Assembly (NCBI RefSeq): GCF_000497045.1
Contig: NW_015961990.1
Span: 656,613-720,612, forward strand
Direction of reading: 5' to 3'
Length of the DNA stretch: 64,000 nucleotides
Source of the DNA: Kalmanozyma brasiliensis GHG001
Lineage: Eukaryota; Basidiomycota; Ustilaginomycetes; Ustilaginales
The notes beneath the pieces are model-generated. The model was not told the DNA's origin. It was given only the letters and a program-made list of their open reading frames with translations, and made no database searches. Shown here one piece after another: positions 29,901-37,607 of the stretch. Each line of letters begins with the position of its first letter. Within the stretch, counting starts at the first letter, position 1. Position numbers and translations under genes: made by a program.

Positions 29901-31854
29901 ACTCGACAAGATCCGCATGGACCTCGAAAGCGGCGAGCAGCGCGTCACCGAGGCCAAGAGGCGTGTTGCCGAGCTCAAAGCGGAGAGCAAACCCGATGCC
30001 AATGATGCCTCGCGTATTGCTGAGCTCGACGGTCAGATTGCGTCTCTCGAAAAGGAGATCAGCAAGCTCACCGAAAAGAGCAAAGCCATCGAAAGCGACA
30101 TCGAGAGCTTGCAGGAGCAGATCTTGGAGGCGGGTGGTGTCGAGCTCCGAACGCAAAACAGCAAGGTCGACAGCATCAAGGAGAAGATCGAACTCTCGTC
30201 CGAGCTCACCACCAAAGCCGAGGTGACCAAGTCCAAGGCCGAAAAGGACGTTCTCAAGTTGCAAAAGTCACTCCAGAAGAACGAGGAGCAGCTTGAAGGG
30301 CTTGACGAGGAGCTCGAGCAGCTCCGTGACCAGATCGCTTGCAACACACAGGCCGCCGAAAGCGTGCGCTCCAAGGTCGAAGAGGCTCAGCACCTCATGG
30401 ACACCAAGGCCGAGGAGCGAGACGAGATCAAGTCGCAACTCGACGAATGTTCCGAATCCGCCAACGCCTTCCGTGCGCTCGAGATGGAGATCAAGCAGAA
30501 CCTCGAGGACAACGAGCGCTTCCGAAGCGAGCACGAGAAGCAACTCAAGCACCTGCACGAGAAGCTGTCCGCCTTGTCGCTGCACCACATCGACGAGGAC
30601 GATGAGAGCGAAGACGAAGCCGACGATGCTGAAGCCAACGACGAGGAAGGCGATCAGGGTCGCAAGTCGTCCAAGCGCTCAAAGCAGTCCAAGAAGCGAT
30701 CGTCGGGCAACGCGGACGATATCGCAGAGGAGGACGAGGACGAGGACGACGATAGCTCGGCCAACGAGCTGTTCGAGTACCCCGAGGACGAGCTGCGCGC
30801 CATGAACAAGAATTCGCTCAAGGGTGCCATCACCGCCTACGAGGAGGAAGTCGCCAATGGCTCGGCCAACATGTCGGTGCTTGCGGAGTACCGCAAACGT
30901 GAAGGCGAATTCCTCGCTCGAGCCAAGGATCTCGAGGCCACGACCCAGGAGCGGGACGCAGCCAAGCAGCGATACGACGACCTCCGCAAGCAGCGTCTGG
31001 AGAACTTCATGGCGGGCTTCAGCGTCATCTCGTCCAAGCTCAAGGAGATGTATCAGACCATCACGCTCGGAGGCAATGCCGAGCTTGAGCTGGTCGACTC
31101 GCTGGATCCGTTCGCCGAAGGTATCCTCTTCTCGGTCATGCCGCCCAAGAAGTCGTGGAAGAACATCTCCAACTTGTCCGGAGGTGAGAAGACGCTTTCG
31201 TCGCTGGCGCTCGTGTTTGCCCTCCACGCCTACAAGCCGACGCCCGTCTACGTGATGGACGAGATCGACGCCGCGCTGGACTTCCGCAACGTCTCGATCG
31301 TGGCCAACTTGATCAAGGAGCGCACCAAGGGCGGTCAGTTCATCATCATCTCGCTGCGCAACAACATGTTCGAGCTGTCGTCGCGCTTGATCGGTGTCTA
31401 CAAGACGGCCAACTGCACCAAGTCGTTGACGATCGACAACACCGACCTGCTGGCTCCTCCGCCTGCACCTGCAGCGCCCATTCACTCTCGACCCAGCATC
31501 GCGACGATCCCCGGATCTCCCGCAGCTACACCGATGCACCGCTCGTCGCAATCGCAGATGGTAGCAGCCACACCTCGCCCCGCCCACCACACCATGCTTC
31601 CGCCCAAAACGCCCTCCGTCAACCCAGGCTCCTCGCTCAACCTGCAGGCCCTCATGACACCAGCCATCGGCAAAACACCTTCGTCGGTCCTGCAGCGCTC
31701 GAGGATGCACAACTCGTTCGCCTCGACCCAGACGCTCGCTGACAAGGCGAAGGGGATCAAAGGTCCAGCACTGGGAGTCGCGAGCAAGAGGAGCGTCTCA
31801 CAGAGCCTGTTGGCTACGCCTACGCCGGCGAACGTGAATGGTCTTCAGCGATGA
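26908..31854 (+). CDS. SMC4: Condensin subunit SMC4
   Basis: A 1648-residue frame from an ATG at 26908 (MPPRRAAASKARD). The ATPase head starts near residue 256 (LKRLVIHKMVLNDFKSYAG) with Walker A GPNGSGKS at 294-301. Long coiled coils flank a hinge at about 770-930 (GFHGRLGNLGVIDDKYDVAV). The C-terminal head has the ABC signature LSGGEKTLSSLALVFALH near 1423 and Walker B PVYVMDEIDAALDF, with Asp1451 and Glu1452. SMC4 pairs with SMC2 in condensin, which compacts mitotic chromosomes. The N-terminal 250 residues carry long Glu/Asp tracts, an acidic and basic insertion interrupts the distal coiled coil at about 1225-1285, and a 130-residue Pro/Ser-rich tail follows the head. These extensions make it longer than yeast Smc4. 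Confidence 0.96.
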   Translation: MPPRRAAASKARDSVTSTGSSRSSSSASPSEQVSTRLSRSSAATKAKPSTAASSRSRRRIQESEDEKESEEEEEEDDEDEDDEDDDEELDTPVKPVSKSRSSKSAAKPTSRASAARTKAPAAAKKVTPPPIKTSKSRAKRVVESEDEEEEEDEDAVDESLSLARDDDEEDEEDEVIQSPTARRGVKAAKPATAAKAKALPVKKEEEADESDASDVSFKEARSVTPEPATASSQDVPQTPSSSLLKQIATPAKPAAPAGPLKRLVIHKMVLNDFKSYAGRQEIGPFHKSFSSVVGPNGSGKSNVIDSLLFVFGWRATKMRQGKLSELIHNSAGKENLPQCSVEVWFREIIDLPGDGFKVVPGSKLIVSRTAYRNNTSQYFINARKSTFTECTTLLKAKGIDLDHKRFLILQGEVESIAQMPPRAKNEHEEGLLEYLEDIIGTSCFKTPIEEQAKLVDEANEKRAEKLGRLKIVQKEKDALEAKKREAERFLKAQNELTRRQSALWQLYSLEAKDNIKVATDAIEKFKARLAQEVEKYSGSKTEIEELESGYKALVKEFESISRGSEKIVKELAKYEKEDVQLQEKRKHLETKRKKLAKSIADDRHAASEAKNTAFDSAHKIEKEEAELRKLEGTLEREESQLEKIRDSLKGKTEKFSRAVEQKQRELQPWTAKISDKVAAKNVAQEERDLLASRGAQVEASIAEAKESLRNLELDNETKHDEVESLNQERRDLDKKIASGQKQLDDMKQQEAVLRNKVVSARSKAEEARATVSASRSRGDVLSSLTRQAELGMIKGFHGRLGNLGVIDDKYDVAVSTACPGLNNIVVDTVDCGQACIEHLRKNNLGRANFVVLNSIGINAAMLAPIETPENAPRLFDLVKPREARFAGAFYHQLRDTLVAKDLTQANRIAYGAKRWRVVTLDGKMIEKSGAMSGGGDKLVSGAMSSKFAADEVSPEQLKRLERDRDALEESLKGHISSLKTVESLVEGHRARAPQIEVALDKIRMDLESGEQRVTEAKRRVAELKAESKPDANDASRIAELDGQIASLEKEISKLTEKSKAIESDIESLQEQILEAGGVELRTQNSKVDSIKEKIELSSELTTKAEVTKSKAEKDVLKLQKSLQKNEEQLEGLDEELEQLRDQIACNTQAAESVRSKVEEAQHLMDTKAEERDEIKSQLDECSESANAFRALEMEIKQNLEDNERFRSEHEKQLKHLHEKLSALSLHHIDEDDESEDEADDAEANDEEGDQGRKSSKRSKQSKKRSSGNADDIAEEDEDEDDDSSANELFEYPEDELRAMNKNSLKGAITAYEEEVANGSANMSVLAEYRKREGEFLARAKDLEATTQERDAAKQRYDDLRKQRLENFMAGFSVISSKLKEMYQTITLGGNAELELVDSLDPFAEGILFSVMPPKKSWKNISNLSGGEKTLSSLALVFALHAYKPTPVYVMDEIDAALDFRNVSIVANLIKERTKGGQFIIISLRNNMFELSSRLIGVYKTANCTKSLTIDNTDLLAPPPAPAAPIHSRPSIATIPGSPAATPMHRSSQSQMVAATPRPAHHTMLPPKTPSVNPGSSLNLQALMTPAIGKTPSSVLQRSRMHNSFASTQTLADKAKGIKGPALGVASKRSVSQSLLATPTPANVNGLQR

Positions 31855-32256
31855 TGTATCCGTGTTGATGTGTAATTGTACTGGATATGGATATGATTGA
31901 AGATCTGCGCTGCCTGTGCGTCGGACACAGAGATGGTGAGGTTGAGGGCCGCTTGACCCTGCCACCGAGCGAGTTGATGCGTGGCAAACGATCCAGGACG
32001 CTCGCTCTGCCTGTGTGCGATCGCGATTGAGGTGAGGCTCACTCCTCCGGCAGCTTGGTGCACCGAGCGCTGGGCGTTATTTCTGACTTCCACACGGTCG
32101 TCACGCCAACAGCTGCTTGAAATCACGCCCCAGTGCCTTCCTCTTTCTCCCACGGCTTTCCGAACGATGGTCACACCTCAGGCGGCTTCTTGCTGCGCCG
32201 GAGCACAATCACAAACGATCGTCTTTGCCCACATAAGACTGACTTCCAGACGAGGC
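31855..32256. repeat. Decayed tandem copies of the adjacent gene's 3' end
   Basis: This 402-base gap between two convergent stops holds three degenerate copies of the last 40 or so coding bases of the minus-strand gene ending at 32257. They centre on about 31930-31980, 32031-32075 and 32165-32215. On the minus strand the gene's end reads GCGCTCGGTG...AAGCGGCCGAAGG and then GTGAGCCTC. The copies share GCTCGGTGG...TCAAGCGGCC (first), GCGCTCGGTG...GTGAGCCTC (second), and a weaker GCTCCGG...GTGTGACC (third). One copy also repeats upstream coding sequence (GTTCGGAAAGC near 32155). Confidence 0.7.
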
Positions 32257-33684
32257 TCACACCTTCGGCCGCTTGATACTCCCACCGAGCGCCTTGATCC
32301 GTCGCTCGACCTCCATCTCCTCCCCCTTCCACAGCTCAGCCCAGGCATCCTGCTTCTCCCCTCGCTTTCCGAACCTCACCGGCAGCTGGGGACGAACGAT
32401 CCTTCCCTCGCGATACATCTCTGCTGGAATCACCGGGTCTTGCCACCCTCTCGTCTCTCTCTCCTTCCCCTTCCCCTGCGGTGGCGACAAACTCTCCAGG
32501 ATGCGCGCATATCGCATCGAAAGCGGCTCGAGTTTGCGCGTTGTACCCCACACGACGCTGTTGGCAGCCGTAGCCGGCGACTTGGCTAACAACCATACCA
32601 CCGGCCATAGCAGCAACAATACCATCCATCGCAAAAAGCCTCGTATCCGCGCGATGAAGCTGGAGCTGGAGGAGCGGGGGAAGAACGTATCGATGAGATC
32701 GGTGCGTTCGAACCCCGGGCAGACGTTGACGATGCTGATGTTCGAGTGCTGTCGCATCTGACGTTGGGCTTCGTCCTTGATGTCGCCCGAGTGTGTGAAG
32801 GTAGTGGAAGAGGTGGACTCGGGATCGATACCGGCGAGCTTGGTGCGCGGGCGCGGATCCGCTTCGGCTAGCAGATCGAGTCGACGTTGCAGTTCGAGTG
32901 TCAGGGCGTACCAGCGGAGGGAGGCGGCGCCGAGGAGAGCGGAGAAGGAGGTTTCTGAGAGAGTCTGCAGCTGTCCTTTTGGCCCTTTGCCCTTCGTCGT
33001 AGCAGTCTGTGTCGCAAGGAGATCAAAGTGGCCCAACCCGGCAGCGTAGAACGGCGACATGACGCTGACCAGCCTCACCTCCCGATCCCTCGGCTGGACG
33101 AGCAAGCTGCTGAGCAACGAGTTGACCAGATGAAACCTCGCCAGCACGTGCAGCTGATACACCTCCTCTCTCCTCCCTTTCGTTGACTCGGCCAATCGGA
33201 CGCGTTGCAACTCCTCCCGCCCCGGCGGCAGAAACAACAGACCGTCCAACCGCCGCACGCCCTCCTTCTGCCCCTTATCCCCGGCATTCCAGAGCGCCGC
33301 AAACGCACTGATACTCTCCAAATCGCCCAAGTCGCACTGTTCCGCATAGACCGGTTCGGACTGCGTCGAGTCGCGAATCAGGTGGATCATCTGGAGCACC
33401 TCCGGCGCGCTGATGTCGGGAGTGAGCGCGATGAGTTGCGCCCCGCGATGCGCGAGCGAGGAAAGAGTGACCACGCCCAGCGGGGTGAATGCCCCAGAGG
33501 CAATGAGGATGATCCGCCCGTGAAGGTCGGTGAAGCTATCCGAGGTGGTGGGTGGTTCGAGAAGCGAGGGACCACGCGACCAGGTTTTGAGCATCGAGAT
33601 CGAGATGCATGCTGCGGCGAGGGAGGCCCAGTATTCGGTGGGTATGGCGGCGGAGACGGTCGAGGCGAGGATGTGGACCGGCAT
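32257..33684 (-). CDS. SDR-like membrane protein lacking catalytic residues
   Basis: From the ATG at 33684 (MPVHILASTVSAAIP) it has 475 residues; another in-frame ATG at 33864 would add 60 residues of poor quality. A short-chain dehydrogenase fold is recognisable: an N-terminal hydrophobic segment (YWASLAAACISISMLKTW), a nucleotide-loop-like GRIILIASGAFTPLGVVTLS, QCDLGDLESISAFAALW, VRLVSVMSPFYAAGL, TLELQRRLDLL, and NVCPGFERTDL. The TGxxxGxG loop is altered to SGAFTPLG, and the YxxxK active-site pair is absent where TLELQRRL lets the protein be aligned. A second hydrophobic stretch (WMVLLLLWPVVWLLA) precedes the tail. It may sit in the ER or on lipid droplets as a non-catalytic SDR relative. 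Decayed copies of its 3' end lie just past the stop. Confidence 0.68.
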   Translation of the reverse strand: MPVHILASTVSAAIPTEYWASLAAACISISMLKTWSRGPSLLEPPTTSDSFTDLHGRIILIASGAFTPLGVVTLSSLAHRGAQLIALTPDISAPEVLQMIHLIRDSTQSEPVYAEQCDLGDLESISAFAALWNAGDKGQKEGVRRLDGLLFLPPGREELQRVRLAESTKGRREEVYQLHVLARFHLVNSLLSSLLVQPRDREVRLVSVMSPFYAAGLGHFDLLATQTATTKGKGPKGQLQTLSETSFSALLGAASLRWYALTLELQRRLDLLAEADPRPRTKLAGIDPESTSSTTFTHSGDIKDEAQRQMRQHSNISIVNVCPGFERTDLIDTFFPRSSSSSFIARIRGFLRWMVLLLLWPVVWLLAKSPATAANSVVWGTTRKLEPLSMRYARILESLSPPQGKGKERETRGWQDPVIPAEMYREGRIVRPQLPVRFGKRGEKQDAWAELWKGEEMEVERRIKALGGSIKRPKV

Positions 33685-34044
33685 CGTAACGGCCACCTCT
33701 CGAATTGGCGTCGATGTATGTGGATAGCAAGGTGTCGGATCGGAAGAAGCTGTGCAACGCCCGCTGTCCAACTCGGCGACTTTTTTGGACAACTCCACCG
33801 TCCGTCTTCCGGAAAACGAAGAAGGGGACGAGGTTGTTGGACCCTGAACCGCGGGCCTTTCCATCGTACCCACTGATCAACACCAACCATCTCGAACAAA
33901 CTCCACCAGTACATAGCAGCAGGAAGATGCTTACACAGAACATGGCGTATCGATGATCACGGTCTCTCGTCGCACCGGACGAGCGAATGCGTCAAGACAA
34001 ACCCCAGGACCAGTCCGCGCGCCTCAACGACAACAACAAGCATC
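33685..34044. other. Divergent promoter, SDR-like gene and SSN3
   Basis: About 360 bases between the preferred start codons. The upper part (to 33864) could be coding if the longer start of the SDR-like gene is used. No other gene seen. Confidence 0.5.
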
Positions 34045-36033
34045 ATGAATACACAAGACGCCCTCGCCTCAACCTCCCGCACAGCTTCCACCATGTCGGA
34101 ACTAGTCCGACCTTCCGGCTACTTCTACGACGACACGGACGACCCTTTCGCCGGCGCGTTCTGGTCGCAATTCCAAGATCCGCACGACCTAGCTGCGCGG
34201 CATGTACCCACCGACTCGTCGCCAGCCGCGGCGATGAAGGCGTACCGCGAATACAGGGATCGCGTGCGCAAGCCCGTGCTCGCGACCTATACCATCTTGG
34301 GGTTCCTGAGCTCGGGAACGTATGGTAGGGTGTACAAGGCGAGATTGAGGAACGCGCCTGGGACTGCCTCTGGGAGCGGGAATGTGGGGGCGAATGGTGC
34401 TGCTGTTGCCTCAGGGTCGGGGACAGGAGCGGCGAGCGGATCGACAACAGCAGTCAAAAAGAGAGGTGGGCTGCTGCAACAGCATCAGATGCTCGATTCG
34501 CCGAGTGCTGCGAGCTCGATGCATGCGACGCCCAAGTCGGCGCTCGACGGCAGTGCTACTGGGCATGGTACACCCATCGGCTCACCCAGTCTAACTGCCT
34601 CGCTCACCGCACCAACATCAAATCCAGCCGGTCGGACCGACAACACGCAACTCACCGGTGTCATCCCCGACAGCCAGATCTATGCGATCAAAAAGTTTAA
34701 GCCGGACACCAAGGAGACCGACGCGACCATCTACACGGGCATCTCTCAAAGCGCCATGCGCGAGATCTCGCTCAACCGCGAGCTGTCGCACGTCAACATT
34801 GTCACGCTCCATCAAGTGATGCTCGAGGACAAAGCGATTTACATGGTCTTTGAGTACGCCGAGCACGATCTTCTCCAGATCATCCACTACCACTCGACCG
34901 CCCTTCGCGCTCCCATCCCGGTAGCGGTCCTCAAGAGTCTCCTGTGGCAGCTGATCAACGGCGTCGCCTACCTGCACGCCAACTGGATCTTACATCGCGA
35001 CTTGAAGCCCGCCAACATCCTCGTCACTTCCGCGGGTGTCGTCAAGATCGGCGATCTCGGTCTGGCGCGTCTCTACTCCTCGCCCCTGCAGAGCCTGTAC
35101 AACGGCGATAAAGTCGTGGTGACCATCTGGTACCGTGCCCCTGAACTGCTGTTGGGCGCACGTCACTACACGACCGCGATCGACATGTGGTCCATCGGAT
35201 GCATCTGGGGCGAGCTCCTGGCCCTACGACCGATGTTCAAAGGCGAAGAAGCCAAAATGGACCCCAAAACCAAAGCAGCCCCGTTTCAGACGGATCAGTT
35301 GAAACGCATCGTCGAAGTGCTCGGCACGCCCAACAAGGATCGGTGGCCATCCATCGAGAGTATGCCAGATTACAAAGGGTGGTGGCCCCACTTGCGGTTG
35401 GATAACTACGCCAAGACGCTTCCCCGATGGTACGCATCGCGACACAAAGCGGACGATGGATACGAGCTGTTCGATCGACTGCTGCAGTACGATCCGGAAC
35501 AACGGCTGACCGCGACCCAGTCGTTGACGCACCCGTGGTTTGCAGAGTCACCCACTCCGACGAGCAACGCTTTTGTCAGTCTCACCAAGCCCACTGCGAC
35601 CTACCCCAACCGACGCGTCATTCAGGACGATTTGGACCCGAAAATGCGCTCCAACTACCAACCACCGATCGAAACCCACCATCTGGCCAGTGCACCGCAT
35701 CGACTCGCCCAACTGCTGCATCAGCAGGAGAGTCTGCGGCATCAAGCGATGCATCCTACCTCCACGGCGGTGCCTGTGGCGCCGATGGTAGGTGGACCCG
35801 CCGCACCACCCCCGCTGGCGATCCCGACGGGGGGAGCGGGCGCAGGCGCTCCGAGCACCGGCCCCACAGTGACCAATCCGGTGATCACCATCGGTAGCAC
35901 CGGTGGGCCGCCCAGTGTGAGAAGCAGTGTTGCGAGCGATACCGAGACGCCGAGTGGAGGGGCAAGGGGCGAAAGGGAGAATCTGGTGGCCAAGGCGACG
36001 AGGAATCAGCAACGCAAGCGACAGCGCGTGTAA
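34045..36033 (+). CDS. SSN3: Mediator-associated cyclin-dependent kinase SSN3 (CDK8/Srb10)
   Basis: A 662-residue protein from the ATG at 34045; a second Met at codon 17 (MSELVRPSGYFYDD) is possible. The kinase has a glycine loop ILGFLSSGTYGRVYKAR, then a roughly 110-residue low-complexity insertion before the ATP-anchoring lysine in IYAIKKFKPD. The C-helix motif is SAMREISLNRELSH, the catalytic loop HRDLKPANIL has Asp319, the metal site is DLG (Asp337) and the activation segment runs to VVVTIWYRAPELLLG. The insert EEAKMDPKTKAAPFQTDQ and the segment NGDKVVVTIWYRAPE are typical of CDK8/Ssn3. SSN3 with cyclin C regulates RNA polymerase II transcription through the Mediator kinase module. The Pro/Gly/Ala-rich tail ends in a basic RNQQRKRQRV, a likely nuclear localisation signal. 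Confidence 0.95.
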   Translation: MNTQDALASTSRTASTMSELVRPSGYFYDDTDDPFAGAFWSQFQDPHDLAARHVPTDSSPAAAMKAYREYRDRVRKPVLATYTILGFLSSGTYGRVYKARLRNAPGTASGSGNVGANGAAVASGSGTGAASGSTTAVKKRGGLLQQHQMLDSPSAASSMHATPKSALDGSATGHGTPIGSPSLTASLTAPTSNPAGRTDNTQLTGVIPDSQIYAIKKFKPDTKETDATIYTGISQSAMREISLNRELSHVNIVTLHQVMLEDKAIYMVFEYAEHDLLQIIHYHSTALRAPIPVAVLKSLLWQLINGVAYLHANWILHRDLKPANILVTSAGVVKIGDLGLARLYSSPLQSLYNGDKVVVTIWYRAPELLLGARHYTTAIDMWSIGCIWGELLALRPMFKGEEAKMDPKTKAAPFQTDQLKRIVEVLGTPNKDRWPSIESMPDYKGWWPHLRLDNYAKTLPRWYASRHKADDGYELFDRLLQYDPEQRLTATQSLTHPWFAESPTPTSNAFVSLTKPTATYPNRRVIQDDLDPKMRSNYQPPIETHHLASAPHRLAQLLHQQESLRHQAMHPTSTAVPVAPMVGGPAAPPPLAIPTGGAGAGAPSTGPTVTNPVITIGSTGGPPSVRSSVASDTETPSGGARGERENLVAKATRNQQRKRQRV

Positions 36034-36116
36034 ATCGCAATGAACACATCGTCTCTTTGAAGAAAGTTGAGAGGGAGCGTCGGGAGTGATTCGGGTGTGT
36101 GTGAGACGAAACAACG

Positions 36117-36157
36117 AAGAGAGAGAGAGAGAGAGAGCGAGAGAGCGAGAGAAAGAG
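36117..36157. repeat. GA dinucleotide microsatellite
   Basis: A GA tract with two CGA interruptions, 85 bases past the SSN3 stop and probably within its 3' UTR. Confidence 0.92.
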
Positions 36158-36498
36158 CACACCTAGCTAGCGGATCAATTGGGCAATCGTCGACAAACGC
36201 ATGCATATTGCTCAGTGTCACAGGTGAGGAGAGCTGCGGAAGGAAGGGTATCGTCGGGTATGCGGGTAGAATACAGTAGAGTGGAAAGGAGTGCTGCTGG
36301 AAAAGAAAGGCTGAGGGCAGCCGAACCAAGAGAGAGATTGCTTGCGAAGGGACGGGATGATGTCGACCATTACGTCGGAGCTGGCGATGCGGCGAGGTAG
36401 ACGCGCAGCTAGGAGAAGGCTGAGTACAGCTTCGAACTTGCCACCGAGATCACATGGTGCCTCGGAACGAAGGCCGGTGGAATGAGAAAAATGGGCCA

Positions 36499-36582
36499 TC
36501 ACCACTCGAGCAGGGTGATGACGGTGCTGATCGCCACAATGGCGGTAAAGAAGGCGATGCCGAATGCAGTGAATGTCAGCAT
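36499..36582 (-). CDS. Candidate 27-residue single-span microprotein
   Basis: On the minus strand an ATG in a good context (CCAACCATGCTG) opens a 28-codon frame. It begins MLTFTAFGIAFFTAIVA and ends ISTVITLLEW before TGA. Nearly the whole peptide is one hydrophobic helix, starting with small polar residues and ending in Glu-Trp, the layout of tiny membrane subunits such as Ost4-class proteins, though the sequence does not match Ost4. Codons end mostly in C or G, as in neighbouring real genes. It could instead be the first exon of a longer gene, or chance. There is no other gene within the 1.5 kb gap. Confidence 0.35.
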   Translation of the reverse strand: MLTFTAFGIAFFTAIVAISTVITLLEW

Positions 36583-37508
36583 GGTTGGCGGATGTTGAGG
36601 TGCCAAGAGGCAGCGGCAGTAGGGTAGTAATCGATGATGATCGTGAGACAGATCGACGATGGATAGTCGCAGAAGATGAGGCCGAGATGGGAGTGAGGGG
36701 GAAGCTTCGCCACTTTCCAGATCGGTTAGGACCTTCCCGATTTATCTTAGCACAGTGTCAGATCGCGGTCAAGCTAGTCGGGTCTGGAATTCCGCGTCAA
36801 AGCCGATGGACGGATGGTGAATTTCACGCGACAGATTGAGGCCGCAGACCAGCGCAGCCGCATTCTCTCGCCTAGGACGTCATTTTTACCCCACGCCGCG
36901 CTCCCTGTTTGTCCTCCTCTCCGTCAATCGAGCCTGCTCAGATGGGCAGGTCGGCTCGTCGCTTTAGAACTGCGCTGCGCCTCATTGGACAGCGACCTAC
37001 ATGCGAGCCTGCATCACAGAGCTGCATGCCATTGTCGAGCCTCCCCAACACTTTGCCGTCATGCCAAGCCGGGACGAGCTGAAAGGCAAAAGATTTGTCC
37101 TCCGGTCCTCCTTCAGCAAAGACCGGATCACGCTGCTACATTGACTGTCTGACTGGTGTCGAATTCGCGAACGGAGCGACCTCCAGCCGTGACGACGCTG
37201 AGCTGTGAGGAAAGTGCGGGGTCGGATGAGATGTGTGTACACATGCACCAGGTCCGGCGCCGCACCCTCTCTCATGGCATTGACCTCATCGGCTCCCAGC
37301 CAAGTGGAATCCATCCGGGACCCTGAGCTGGCTTGCATTTCACACGAATCCGGGCTGTACCATCGTGCGCCTATGTTTGTCTTTGCGAGCATCACCCGGT
37401 CGACTGTCAACTCCGACAGGCGTGCAGCCTCTCCATCCAGGCTTTGATCCCGTCCCCACCTCTTCCATTCTGTCTCCGCTTGAGCCTACCTCTGACCAGC
37501 CCCGGCCG

Positions 37509-37515
37509 TATATAG
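37509..37515 (+). promoter_or_regulatory. TATA box of the SDR gene
   Basis: TATATAG lies 99 bases before the ATG at 37608, within a C-rich promoter. Confidence 0.6.
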
Positions 37516-37607
37516 ATCTCAGACTTGACGTCTCACCACCACCTCCTCCTTCGCCCATCCTTGTTTCCTCAAGTCAGCCCGCGAGCAGCGCCAGCCACAC
37601 CGCAAGC

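Larger units (their letters stand above)
36034..37607. other. Intergenic region between SSN3 and SDR gene
   Basis: About 1.6 kb. It holds a GA microsatellite, one candidate microprotein frame on the minus strand (36499-36582) and a TATA box at 37509; each is entered separately. Nothing else reads as a gene. Confidence 0.5.

Noticed and set aside
32697..32725. tRNA-like GTTCGAACCCC sequence
   Set aside because: It lies inside the SDR-like coding frame (GFERTDL region), and no acceptor or anticodon stems surround it.
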